IMG/VR virus record: IMGVR_UViG_3300043427_000929
Coordinates: 1 to 37,179 of that record
Origin: a virus
Direction: 5' to 3' (one strand)
DNA length: 37,179 nucleotides
Below are positions 1-9,171 of this stretch, piece by piece; position 1 is the first letter of the stretch, and each line of letters starts with the position of its first letter. The position numbers and the translations under genes were made by a program. The notes beneath the pieces were generated by a model, which ran no database searches, was not told where the DNA came from, and was given only the letters and a program-made list of their open reading frames with translations.

Positions 1-2
1 CA

Positions 3-707
3 GCAGATACCATTGGTGATACTTCAACTACCTATGATAAAGAAATGCAAATTACTTCTAGTGTGCTTGAACAAGCTGAACTAGATTCTCCTAAAAGTGG
101 GTATGACACTACTCGTCATTACATGCTGGCCACTGACACTGACGGCCAAGTATCTTTAATTACTGCGGACACAACAAACTTAGATGCTACGCTTGAGCAG
201 GCTAGAGATGCCAATAGCAACCTAATGTGGGAACACGACCCTGCTACAGGTCAAGATAAACTAGACGAAAACGGAGATAGAATTCCGTTCTACTATCCAA
301 GAACTAGTGCTGTTTATCAGAGTCCTACATACGACGGGCCAGGTACAGGCGACGGGGATGGTATTCCTCCAAACGGTATTGCATTTACTGCAAGTATTAG
401 CTTTCCAATAAATCCAGCAGAAGGACAATTCCATTTGCGTACTGATTACATGCCAAAGAGACTATTTAGATTTAGTGGGACTCGTTGGGTTAAAGTTGAG
501 GATCTAACTCGAATGACTATGAATAATATGGGGTACGAAGATGTAACGCCAGGCGGTTCACCGGCGGATGCATATTTAGATAAAGATGTAAGATTAACTC
601 AAAAGACTACGTTTATCAATAACAATAAAGTCAATACTATTAACGGTAAGCAAGTTGAAGAAAAACAAAGTTTGAGTAAAGCACTACGACCTAAGGCAGA
701 CGAATAA
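3..707 (+). CDS. Virion-associated protein, 5'-truncated by the window edge (unknown function)
   Basis: The reading frame is open back to base 3 with no stop. The first ATG at 45 has no Shine-Dalgarno sequence, so the real start probably lies outside the window. From the ATG 220 residues are visible, acidic and polar, with no membrane segment or signal peptide. Around residues 139-155 is a motif of the type RLFRFSGTRWVKVED; similar FSGTxW/EWSGTxW segments occur in the next gene and in the fibre genes of this window. The stop codon overlaps the ATG of the gp15-like gene (TAATG), which suggests translational coupling and a shared late operon of neck/tail completion genes. I do not recognise the protein and it does not resemble T4 gp13 or gp14 as I know them. 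A minor virion protein or one acting at the neck/tail junction is inferred from position only. Confidence 0.75.
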   Translation, partial: ADTIGDTSTTYDKEMQITSSVLEQAELDSPKSGYDTTRHYMLATDTDGQVSLITADTTNLDATLEQARDANSNLMWEHDPATGQDKLDENGDRIPFYYPRTSAVYQSPTYDGPGTGDGDGIPPNGIAFTASISFPINPAEGQFHLRTDYMPKRLFRFSGTRWVKVEDLTRMTMNNMGYEDVTPGGSPADAYLDKDVRLTQKTTFINNNKVNTINGKQVEEKQSLSKALRPKADE

Positions 708-2326
708 TGGATTTCTTTTATGATGGTCAGATAAGACGATATGTTACGCAATTCATGCGTGTATTCATAGGTTTCAAATATAAAACCGGGGACGGCACGT
801 TGAAGCATGTGCCAGTAACCTATGGAGATATGACTAGACAAGTTGCTTCTCTTATTAAAGAAAATTCTGAAAATAAAATGTCATCTGTTCCTAAAATATC
901 TTGCTACATTTCAGGATTAGAAATGGATTCTACTCGGTTAGCAGATGCTAGTTTTGTTAGTAAATTAAACATACGAGAAAGAGCGTGGGAAGAAGTTGAC
1001 GGAGAGATTGAATATCAGAATTATCAAGGTGGCGGATATACCGTTGAAAGATTGATGCCAACTCCTTTTAAACTAAGCATGAAGACTGATATATGGACTT
1101 CGAGCACTGATCAAAAATTACAATTAACAGAACAAATTTTAGTATTGTTTAATCCTAGTTTAGAAATACAAACAACAGACAATTATATTGATTGGACTAG
1201 TTTAAGCGTGATTGATTTAGCATCAATTAATTTTACATCAAGGTCTATTCCTGTAGGAACTGAATCTGAAATTGATATATGTAGTTTAGAATTTAAGATG
1301 CCCATCTATATAAGCCCGCCAGCAAAAGTTAAGAAGCTTGGTGTTGTTAGAAATCTAATTATGAATGTATTTGGCGAAACCGGTGATGTTCTATCATTAG
1401 ACGATTTAATTTATAATGACAGCGTTAGCGGAGGCAGAGATTCAGGTGGGGCTAATGTTAGATTGCCAGTGGTCAAAGGTGATTATAGAGTATTGCTGTT
1501 AAAAAGTAACAACGGTCAGGCAGGAGATTATGATCTGTCAATAGTTAATCCTAATGAAGTAGTTGCTACTGCTGGGCTGTTACCTCCATCTAAACTTGGA
1601 GAGCGATTAGATTGGGCTAAAGTGTTAGATTTATATGGAGGTTATATTCCTCAAATTAGCAAAGTATATTTCTTACAACCAGACGGAACCGAAATAGGCG
1701 GAACGTTTATTATCAATGAACTAGATCCAACATTAATGTTAGTTTCAATTGATGAAATTCCGTCTAATACTATTATTATCGGTCCAGCAAGATCGCCTAA
1801 TCAATCGTCTACTATTGATGCAATTATTGATCCTTACAAATATAATCCAAAGAGGCCCAATAACGAAACTGAAGATCAAACAATTATTCCAGGAACAAGA
1901 TTCTTAATGCTCGATGATGTAAACCCCAACGGTGCGAACCAAGACGGACCCGATGCATGGAAAAACTTAAACGGCAGCGATCCTATAATAAGAGCTAATA
2001 CTATTATAGAATGGAGCGGTACTGCGTGGATTGATTTATTAGTTGAATGGGAAATTTCAAATTATCCTGTTAATAACACAATTGTTTACACATCAGGACA
2101 AATTGTAACCTACGATGGAGTGGCCTACAAGGCCTTGGCAAACATAACTCAAGCCGACAATGTAGTAATACCTGCTGACAATCCAAAATTTCAAATTACT
2201 TCTATTATATTTCAAAATTTGAGAACTGGGTTACAATACAGAAGAGATGGTTCTGGACAATGGTACAAGAGTTTTGAAGGAGAATATGCTTCAGGATATT
2301 GGAGATTTGACCTAGACCCTGCATAA
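707..2326 (+). CDS. 15: Tail sheath stabiliser and completion protein, T4 gp15-like, with long C-terminal extension
   Basis: In T4, gp15 forms the hexameric ring that ends the tail, stabilises the contracted sheath and joins the tail to the head. The N-terminal ~220 residues match the T4 gp15 pattern: FFYDGQIRRYVTQFMRVF (T4 has YFYNSSFRRYATLMGDLF), then VPVTYGD, KISCYISGLEMD, a central MPTPFKLSMKTDIWT block, EQILVLFNP, and PPAKVKKLG near residue 204 (T4 has a PPVDDAEGL-type segment). T4 gp15 is about 272 aa; this protein has 539. The extra ~300 residues contain GTRFLMLDD (~395), an EWSGTAWIDL motif (~434) and YTSGQIVTYDGVAYKA (~461-477), which resembles a CBM5/12-type carbohydrate-binding repeat. 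Family assignment is from remembered motifs; the role of the extension is unknown. The start overlaps the preceding stop as TAATG. Confidence 0.85.
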   Translation: MDFFYDGQIRRYVTQFMRVFIGFKYKTGDGTLKHVPVTYGDMTRQVASLIKENSENKMSSVPKISCYISGLEMDSTRLADASFVSKLNIRERAWEEVDGEIEYQNYQGGGYTVERLMPTPFKLSMKTDIWTSSTDQKLQLTEQILVLFNPSLEIQTTDNYIDWTSLSVIDLASINFTSRSIPVGTESEIDICSLEFKMPIYISPPAKVKKLGVVRNLIMNVFGETGDVLSLDDLIYNDSVSGGRDSGGANVRLPVVKGDYRVLLLKSNNGQAGDYDLSIVNPNEVVATAGLLPPSKLGERLDWAKVLDLYGGYIPQISKVYFLQPDGTEIGGTFIINELDPTLMLVSIDEIPSNTIIIGPARSPNQSSTIDAIIDPYKYNPKRPNNETEDQTIIPGTRFLMLDDVNPNGANQDGPDAWKNLNGSDPIIRANTIIEWSGTAWIDLLVEWEISNYPVNNTIVYTSGQIVTYDGVAYKALANITQADNVVIPADNPKFQITSIIFQNLRTGLQYRRDGSGQWYKSFEGEYASGYWRFDLDPA

Positions 2327-2328
2327 GT

Positions 2329-2709
2329 ATGTTCATGCAACAACGTGCCGGATTACTATTTTTATCAAAAAATAACAGCAGAATATTTCTCATTTTAGAA
2401 GATGAGAAATGGACGGTACCAACATTTCCAAGAAATGCAACATTACTTGAAGATGCTCAGCTTTTATTAGATCAATATTCTTCAGGTAAAATATTGCCTA
2501 TCGAATTATATCTTAGTGAAGATAGAGGATTTGAATACGGTACATATGTGTGTTTAGTAGATCAAGAATTTTTAGTATCAAACTCACAAACCGTATGTTG
2601 GGCATCTCTTAATATGTTGCCAAAAAATTTACACGGTGGTTTAAAAACTACATTAAATAATCAACTAATAAGAGCGAAATTAGACACTATATTGGTGCTT
2701 GCAAAATGA
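2329..2709 (+). CDS. Nudix-like fold protein without a recognisable catalytic Nudix box
   Basis: A 126 aa protein. The opening strand pattern (GLLFLSKNNSRIFLIL, then DEKWTVPTFPR) and later GTYVCLVDQEF and VCWASLNMLPKNLHGGLK resemble the Nudix/MutT-related small proteins found next to tail genes in marine T4-like phages. The Nudix box GX5EX7REUXEEXGU is absent; the region where it should lie reads NATLLEDAQLLLDQYSSGK. If the fold is right, nucleotide hydrolysis is doubtful and a structural or binding role is more likely. The ATG at 2329 follows the gp15 stop by two bases, with an alternative Met at 2335; no good ribosome binding site is near, so coupling with gp15 is likely. Its stop overlaps the next start (ATGA). 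Fold assignment is moderate, function open. Confidence 0.6.
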   Translation: MFMQQRAGLLFLSKNNSRIFLILEDEKWTVPTFPRNATLLEDAQLLLDQYSSGKILPIELYLSEDRGFEYGTYVCLVDQEFLVSNSQTVCWASLNMLPKNLHGGLKTTLNNQLIRAKLDTILVLAK

Positions 2710-3008
2710 TACCACAACTACAATCAAACAAAAAATTTATTGATGATTACAAAAATTATCAAAAAAGAATCAACGAAGTCACTGATCCTAATCTTCAAAG
2801 AAAGATGACTGATTTGTTGCTGCAATTAAAAGAGCAAGTTAGTTACATAGATCGAAGCCACCAACAAATGTTTGTAACAGGAAGAATCTCCACTGAAATT
2901 TCTGAACTAAGAGCTAATTTAATTACTATTAAAAAAGACTTAGATCAGAAACTTCATGACTGGGATAAATCCAAATTTAGGCCTGCGCCTCTCCCCAGCG
3001 TAGAATAA
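2706..3008 (+). CDS. Small helical, probably coiled-coil protein (unknown)
   Basis: A 100 aa charged protein (many K, E, Q, D, L, I), predicted by eye to be nearly all helical. Heptad-like leucine/isoleucine spacing appears in the segments QRKMTDLLLQLKEQVSYI and ISELRANLITIKKDLDQKL. No signal peptide or membrane segment. It begins inside the stop of the Nudix-like gene (ATGA, four-base overlap), so it is co-translated with the gp15 operon, and it is the last gene on the + strand. Its last 32 bases overlap the 3' end of the convergent giant gene on the - strand. A small structural or assembly helper is plausible, but I recognise no family. Confidence 0.75.
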   Translation: MIPQLQSNKKFIDDYKNYQKRINEVTDPNLQRKMTDLLLQLKEQVSYIDRSHQQMFVTGRISTEISELRANLITIKKDLDQKLHDWDKSKFRPAPLPSVE

Positions 3009-6000
3009 CGCTAGTTGGAACAGCAGTACCGCTAACTTTAAGAATATTAATAGCCAACACGTCTGGTCCGTTAGGGAAAGTACCTCTTCCACCAATCGCT
3101 GTTGTTGTTAATTCTTTAAGTGCGGTTAAGTCAAGAGTTGCACGATCACCTGGGTTTGATACGAACGCAAATACTTGTTCCCCCGGTAATGCGTATTGAG
3201 GATCACCAAATTCAAATGTTACCGTTCCTGCTGCATTAAGGGTAGTATTTGAGTTTTGAGTAAATGTAACTCGCCTTACGGTTGTAAATCCCAAAGTCCT
3301 GCTCTGTACGCCAGAAACTGATGTACCAGCAGGGAATGATGTAAATGCCGCTGCTACCCTAGTTCCTTGAGCTGCTCCAGACGAGTTCCAAGAAGCATTA
3401 GTAAAGAACAAATAGTTAGTGTTTGCATAAGATGCAGCTGTCTGAGGAATTTGTATCGTTACCGTAATTCCAGTGTTGTTCGGAGAAGTGGCGCTGGCGT
3501 TGGCATTCATAGTGATAATAGTGTATGGTGTGCCGCCAATTGTAATACCGTTTCGGGTAATATTTGTAATTGTTCTGTTACCTACTAGGTAGGTTGCCTG
3601 AATCAATAAATCTCCAATTTGTATTCCGAAAGTATCAAACGTTGATGTTGCAATAATAAATGTATTTCTATCATTCCTAAATGCACTAGCATACGTTGTT
3701 CCGCCAGTAGCTACTCCAGTCGCTGTAAAATTAGCTTGGACCGCTCCGTTGATTATAGCAGTAGATGTAGTTAACGGAGTACCTCCCCAGTTGACAGAAC
3801 CGCCAAGTGCTATCTGTGCGAAACTTGGCTGGCCGCCTGCACCAGAACTTGACAATCCATTCCAAATAATGTTTGCAGGATTAGTTGGATAATTTCTTGG
3901 ATTTAGAACTCCTTCGATAACGATGGCGCCTGTTCCAGTATCGGCCGTAACACCAATTTCACTTAATAAAAGCTGCGCTCTGTTTAATAGATCTCGCTCC
4001 CCTAAATCCCCAACCAATGCATTGGAAACGCTAGGTGCTAGTCGAATCATAAATGCTGTTTGTTTAGTTGTGCTTGCACTTAATCCTGTTGCGGCATAGT
4101 TAAACAAATAACCACGATCTTCATCAAACAGACCGTCTGTTAACAATGCAGAACCCCAGTGACTAATTGTTGGTGTTGTTGTAACACTTAACAACACAAC
4201 TCCGGAATTGATATCATGCGGTGCTGCTGCCCCAGCAGTAAATGTTCTGTTTTGACCGGCACTAAAATTAGTCATAGATGCTGCTCGACTTAGTCCTAGC
4301 AAAGTATTTCCAGATTTTCCGCTATATGCGATCATTTCGTTATCGATATAAATGATTCCAGATGTTGGGAAATAGTAAGCATCTGTTAGAGTTAAGGTAG
4401 TCGACAATGCAGTTATAGCGGTTTTTAATTTACCTCTAGCTGAAATGTTTTCTACTTCATAGCGTACAGGTAAGTTAGCTGTCCTCATATATGCTTCTGT
4501 GTTTACGTTTGAGTTTCTAATTTTATGTAAGAACACAAATCTACCATCGGGACCTCTTAACATAAATTCAATGAAACCAGCAGCATACCAAGAGTATTGC
4601 ATACCTAACATCTGCATACGCCACGGTAAAAGATTATATCCACTGGTACCGTTTCCGTCTAGCGGATCTAAATTCCAGTCTTCTTGAGGAATTATCATAT
4701 CTTGAGTCAGACAGATCTTTGCACCTGTGATGCTGTTAGCCCCTCTCCAGTCTGGAGCCATGGTCAAACTAGTTTGGCTAGCAATAGAAGTTACGGTATG
4801 AGACATTCCTCGTAATACGATCTTATCGCCAACCTTTAATTGATCTTGAAATCTAGAACCACTTCCAAGTAAGACATTGCTTTCTGTTGTAGCAGAAACG
4901 GTTCCTGTTAATTGGTTTGTACTGCTACGCTTAACAACAGCCATTTTCTGTCCGTCATATTGATAAAACAATCCGTTTTGTTCATCAAATGCTCCAATCC
5001 TTACGGTAGACCCGTGCCATCTTTTTAGTACAACTTTACAATCTGGTCCTAATGATGCACTTGTCGTCGATAAAACCACTGCTGAACGAACTCTAAATCT
5101 TCGAGAATCGATAATACTTTCAACAATGTAATCTCCGTTATATTCAAATGAATTCATTCCGATGACTTCAATTTCTGCACCGGGCTGAAGTCCGTGATCA
5201 GTGTCGTCGGTGGTGAAAGTAATTAAACTATTAACCACGGTATCTAGAGCAGTGGCGCTGGATAAGTTATAACTTGGTGCAAATAGTCCACCAGTTGTGT
5301 ACATAATACCTTTACCTGATTGGTAACGTACATATTTTTTACTTTGACGAATAGCTTGAGATCCGTGTGCTGGACCGCCGGTTCCTAGTTGAACACCTCC
5401 GTCAAACGGTCTATGCACAAAGAATGCATCAGGTCGAACATAAACTGATCCTGTAATAGCAGTTGTTGAGTCTATAAGACCGGTTGTTCTTGCAGGATAT
5501 CTAAAAGCAGTTGGGCTAGTAACTTGTGTTATCACAAAAGGTCCGGATGCAAGAGCATGATTAGCAGATGTTAGGTTAACACTCAACGCTTGATTGGTGC
5601 TGCCAACTACTGCAAAAATTCCAAGGCCGCTGTAATTACCGTAAGCAGATTCTTCCCAAGTAGAGCTTGCAGGCAATGTTCTATCTAACCAACTTCCTGT
5701 TTCACCTGTAAACGATGTTAACGCTTGTGTGCCGCCGTCGGCGATTACTAAGAAACTATCGTCACCAAACGAAACGTTATTCCAGTTTGCGCTAGTTGGG
5801 AGTACAACCGCAGTCCAAGTAACTCCGTTGGTAGAAATCGCAGCGGCTGTTCCTGCTCTAGCTACAGCTAAGAATCTGTTATTTCCGTAAACTACAGATC
5901 TCCAGGTTGCACTAGATGGTAATGCCCCAGTTGCTACCCAGTTTGCACCGTTATCAACCGAATATGCAGCGGCTGTTCCGCCGCTGGCTACTGCTATAAA

Positions 6001-9000
6001 ATATGCAGATGATCCAATAAGACCACCTGTAACATCTTCCCAAGTTGTTGAGCTTGGTAGAGTTGCTGCGACCCAGTTTGCTCCGCCGTCTGTACTATAC
6101 GCAGCGGCTGTTGATCCAGATCTAACAGCAACAAACACACCATTATAAAATGTTACTGAAATCCAAGTTCCTGAACTAGGTAAGGTTGCCGCTGACCACG
6201 ATGATCCAGCGTTGACGCTATATGCAGCGGCTGTTCCGCCACTAGCTACTGCTACAAAAGTTGGGGTAGTTCCAATTACACCAGCAGCAATACTAGTCCA
6301 TGTTGCAGCACTCGGTAAATTTCCACCTGCACTCCATGTTTGACCGTCTAAAGAAAATGCAGTAGGTTGAGCACCTGACCTAACAGCAATAAATGTGCCA
6401 CCGGCAAATGCTACCCCAGTCCATGATCCAGAAGCAGGTAGTGTTCTTGCTGTTGATGCAAATGCTGGAGCAGGAGTTGATGTGACGCTTGTTAAGATAG
6501 TTGTTCCTGGAAGGAGTCCATGATTAGAAGTAAAATCAACTTGGATGGTAGCAATAGCTCCAACATTCAATACCGTTCCATCAGATAGTTCGCCAGTCAA
6601 TGCTTCACTGATAGTCAATGCAGGATAGATTGAAATCTCATCTCCTGCATATGCAGTTCCTGAAATTGTTGCGGTAGTAATTCCGCCTGTTAAATTTACT
6701 CCGGTTACCGTAACTACAGCATTATTTGCAGGTGTAGCACCATCTAAGTTTGAACCGTTGATTAAAATTCTATTTCCAATAGCATACCCAGTTCCTGAAC
6801 CAGTAGCCGGTGTAGTAAATACCGGAGTGACTACGGTATAAGTTCCAGTTACTCTGGTTATGTTAAATGTTGCACTACTTCCAGTAACTGGTTGATTGGT
6901 TGCAGTTAACCCTGTATAGGTAGCATCGCCGGTTGCTCCTATAGGCTCTCCAACTATTTCATAGTCAACTATAGCATCTGTTCCAAACTGAACACCGTTA
7001 ACTAAAATAACAATGTCGTTTGCTGTAGTTGCGCCGTCAAACGATGTACCATACCATGTTATGGTGTCTCCAGGTTGATACCCAGTACCGCCATTACTTA
7101 GGTTAATAGTATATGCGCCAGTACCGCCTTCTCTAATAACATCTACCAATGCTCCGGCACCGCCGCTGCTGGTAGTTGCGCTAGATGCAACGCTGGTATA
7201 GTTTCCTCCGCCGTCAATACTTGCACCGGAAGCTGAGAATCCTACAATCGCTCCGCCGGAGTCAACTTCAGTAACTGCAATTAAAACGTCATTAGCTGGA
7301 CTTGCTCCTCCTAAATCAGTTCCTGCAATTAACAGCCTATCGCCTACAACATAATTAATACCGTTTGAGGAACTATCTTGAGAATCTGTTACAACATATA
7401 AGCCACCAGATCGTGTGACGTCAAATGTTGCAGATGTTCCAATTCCATCAATGTTAGCACCGCTAACGCCTGTATTAATTGAATTTGCACCTGTATATGT
7501 TTGTCCAATCTCTCCAGACAAATAAACGGTATTACCCTCTAATGAATTTATAAAGACTGCATTGTTTAGTCCGTCATCGATGGCCATTCCCTGTTGAACG
7601 CCAGTAAGATCTACTAGAGTAATATTTGTATCAGACGTATCTGTAATATCGTCTAATACATTGGCCACAATAGTTCCTGTTCCTACTACTCCGCTGACCG
7701 ATGTACCTGCAGGAATTAACGGTGAACCTTGGATTGGAGAGCCGCCAGTTGGTGCTGTGCCGTCAAAGGCTAAAGAAAAAGACCCGATTGGGGTGTCAAA
7801 TTTTGATGTTATGTTTAGATTAGATCCATTACTAGCTACAGAGAAAGTTGGTGCTCCGATTGACGAACCTGTATAAAATCCTGCTTGACGAATTTGAACG
7901 AATGTAGTATATAAACTATCTCCGTTGAAAACTCCAACTTTAGACGACGAGTAATATGTAAAACTAATTGAGCTTGGTACACTGAAAACTAAGAAAGATC
8001 CCTCTGCTCTCGAAAATCCAGAAATTGCAGGACTTAATCCTTTAACCGTAATCGGTTGTCCGGGGACGAACCCGTGAGATCCAGAAGTAGTTACGGTGAT
8101 CAATGAGCTACCAAACCCTCCCGTATTGGTCGATGCATCTGTTATAATAGCAGTGACTGATAGATCAGTTCCTGGAACTTCATATAAGGATGGATAACTC
8201 CTAATCAATCCCAACGCTTGCCACTTAGTTGGCTGCAATCCGTACTCAAAGTCAGCGTCAAGCATGGCCTGCGGAGCAGCAACACGCATACGTTCAATGG
8301 CATCTGTGCCAAAGTCCCAAGGACGAATAGTCTGATAGGCTTCTTCAACAAATATTTGTAAATCAGTAGTTGATGTTAGCAAACTAGTATCTTCAGACAG
8401 CTTAATAGTTGTTATGGTGTCAGTAGCTTGCCACCATGCAGGGAAATCTAAATCACTGAGTAATTCACCATCTCCACTAGATCTGCCTTGTTTATACTCC
8501 ATACTAACAGAATTAGTTGGGTCTGCAAAGTTATAAAGAATTTGACCCGTATTAGTATTTGTTATCAATAATAATTCGCTTGGTTCTATTTTTCCTAAAA
8601 CTTTAATTGCACTTATTCCGGAAATTTTTGTAGGAATTGCTCCCGGACCGTTTTCTATAACGCCGCTTAACAAATTCCATAGGGTAGTATTTCTACTGCT
8701 AGCACCAGCTTCAGCATTTTGACCAACGTATTTGGTTTGTACCACAGATGTTTGATTATATGATGGCGATACCGTTGTATTAGTAAAAATAAAGTTGTTG
8801 ATAATGTCTCTTAGATATTGCTGACCAGTTACTTCTGGACTAACATCACCACGGATCATTGGTTCTCCGTCGATGTGGAAGTAATCAGCAACTTGTCTAA
8901 TTTTTACATTGCCGCCGTATCTAAGATCGTGTATTATTGCATCAATAAAAAATCCAACGTCTCTAGTGCATTTTTGACTAGCATACGTGTACCCTACATA

Positions 9001-9162
9001 AGGACTGATTTCATTTGTTATGTTGTGATTAATAAAAGCCACAACTTGAGCTTGTAAGAACGATTTGTTTGCCGTTAATAGTGCAACCGCATTAGGTAAC
9101 AGATTGTCATCTTTTCCAATGCCTGGTTCAAATACGTATTTTCTAATTTGTTTTTTTGCCAT
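2977..9162 (-). CDS. Giant modular virion/tail-fibre protein (2061 aa) with a seven-bladed Asp-box propeller
   Basis: Start MAKKQIRKYVFEPGIGKDD has AGGA six bases upstream, overlapping the stop of the preceding gene. Modules in order: an N-terminal helical segment with CTRDVGFFIDAIIHDLRYGG (~64-83), a module also repeated in the other two giants; beta-rich stretches; three or more copies of a ~75 aa module with ATFDVTR...GDRLLIAGTDLGG...PAND (~570-860); seven repeats of the type YGNNRFLAVA..GTAAA.S.NG.TWT..LPSSATW (~900-1196), each with an Asp-box-like SxDGxTW, forming one propeller; a YVRYQSGKGIMYTTGG segment typical of marine phage tail proteins; and a C-terminal beta-rich part. No hydrolase active site is visible. 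Very likely a receptor-binding or side-fibre protein; attachment site on the virion is unknown. It ends convergently in the + strand operon. Confidence 0.75.
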   Translation of the reverse strand: MAKKQIRKYVFEPGIGKDDNLLPNAVALLTANKSFLQAQVVAFINHNITNEISPYVGYTYASQKCTRDVGFFIDAIIHDLRYGGNVKIRQVADYFHIDGEPMIRGDVSPEVTGQQYLRDIINNFIFTNTTVSPSYNQTSVVQTKYVGQNAEAGASSRNTTLWNLLSGVIENGPGAIPTKISGISAIKVLGKIEPSELLLITNTNTGQILYNFADPTNSVSMEYKQGRSSGDGELLSDLDFPAWWQATDTITTIKLSEDTSLLTSTTDLQIFVEEAYQTIRPWDFGTDAIERMRVAAPQAMLDADFEYGLQPTKWQALGLIRSYPSLYEVPGTDLSVTAIITDASTNTGGFGSSLITVTTSGSHGFVPGQPITVKGLSPAISGFSRAEGSFLVFSVPSSISFTYYSSSKVGVFNGDSLYTTFVQIRQAGFYTGSSIGAPTFSVASNGSNLNITSKFDTPIGSFSLAFDGTAPTGGSPIQGSPLIPAGTSVSGVVGTGTIVANVLDDITDTSDTNITLVDLTGVQQGMAIDDGLNNAVFINSLEGNTVYLSGEIGQTYTGANSINTGVSGANIDGIGTSATFDVTRSGGLYVVTDSQDSSSNGINYVVGDRLLIAGTDLGGASPANDVLIAVTEVDSGGAIVGFSASGASIDGGGNYTSVASSATTSSGGAGALVDVIREGGTGAYTINLSNGGTGYQPGDTITWYGTSFDGATTANDIVILVNGVQFGTDAIVDYEIVGEPIGATGDATYTGLTATNQPVTGSSATFNITRVTGTYTVVTPVFTTPATGSGTGYAIGNRILINGSNLDGATPANNAVVTVTGVNLTGGITTATISGTAYAGDEISIYPALTISEALTGELSDGTVLNVGAIATIQVDFTSNHGLLPGTTILTSVTSTPAPAFASTARTLPASGSWTGVAFAGGTFIAVRSGAQPTAFSLDGQTWSAGGNLPSAATWTSIAAGVIGTTPTFVAVASGGTAAAYSVNAGSSWSAATLPSSGTWISVTFYNGVFVAVRSGSTAAAYSTDGGANWVAATLPSSTTWEDVTGGLIGSSAYFIAVASGGTAAAYSVDNGANWVATGALPSSATWRSVVYGNNRFLAVARAGTAAAISTNGVTWTAVVLPTSANWNNVSFGDDSFLVIADGGTQALTSFTGETGSWLDRTLPASSTWEESAYGNYSGLGIFAVVGSTNQALSVNLTSANHALASGPFVITQVTSPTAFRYPARTTGLIDSTTAITGSVYVRPDAFFVHRPFDGGVQLGTGGPAHGSQAIRQSKKYVRYQSGKGIMYTTGGLFAPSYNLSSATALDTVVNSLITFTTDDTDHGLQPGAEIEVIGMNSFEYNGDYIVESIIDSRRFRVRSAVVLSTTSASLGPDCKVVLKRWHGSTVRIGAFDEQNGLFYQYDGQKMAVVKRSSTNQLTGTVSATTESNVLLGSGSRFQDQLKVGDKIVLRGMSHTVTSIASQTSLTMAPDWRGANSITGAKICLTQDMIIPQEDWNLDPLDGNGTSGYNLLPWRMQMLGMQYSWYAAGFIEFMLRGPDGRFVFLHKIRNSNVNTEAYMRTANLPVRYEVENISARGKLKTAITALSTTLTLTDAYYFPTSGIIYIDNEMIAYSGKSGNTLLGLSRAASMTNFSAGQNRTFTAGAAAPHDINSGVVLLSVTTTPTISHWGSALLTDGLFDEDRGYLFNYAATGLSASTTKQTAFMIRLAPSVSNALVGDLGERDLLNRAQLLLSEIGVTADTGTGAIVIEGVLNPRNYPTNPANIIWNGLSSSGAGGQPSFAQIALGGSVNWGGTPLTTSTAIINGAVQANFTATGVATGGTTYASAFRNDRNTFIIATSTFDTFGIQIGDLLIQATYLVGNRTITNITRNGITIGGTPYTIITMNANASATSPNNTGITVTIQIPQTAASYANTNYLFFTNASWNSSGAAQGTRVAAAFTSFPAGTSVSGVQSRTLGFTTVRRVTFTQNSNTTLNAAGTVTFEFGDPQYALPGEQVFAFVSNPGDRATLDLTALKELTTTAIGGRGTFPNGPDVLAINILKVSGTAVPTSVILRWGEAQA
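5575..6460 (-). repeat. Seven Asp-box propeller repeats inside the 2061 aa protein
   Basis: Seven consecutive ~40 aa repeats, each with a Trp at the start (SW, TW, TW, TW, TW, NW, TW followed by a beta strand), a FVAVA strand, an AAYS strand and an Asp-box-like S-x-D/N-G-x-x-W turn. Seven copies fit one closed beta-propeller. The coding DNA is also visibly repetitive (gcagcggctgttccgcc-type segments recur). Confidence 0.7.
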
Positions 9163-9171
9163 TTTTTATCC

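Noticed and set aside
599-841. Open frame on the - strand across the start of gp15
   Set aside because: Shadow of the coupled + strand genes, with no motif or ribosome site supporting it.
2997-3012. AGCGT-ACGCT hairpin at the convergent gene ends as a terminator
   Set aside because: Only five pairs and no T-run on either strand.
5575-6460. Repeated DNA segments that could suggest a CRISPR array or satellite repeat
   Set aside because: Repeat spacing is ~120-150 bases, copies are degenerate, and they encode propeller blades in frame.
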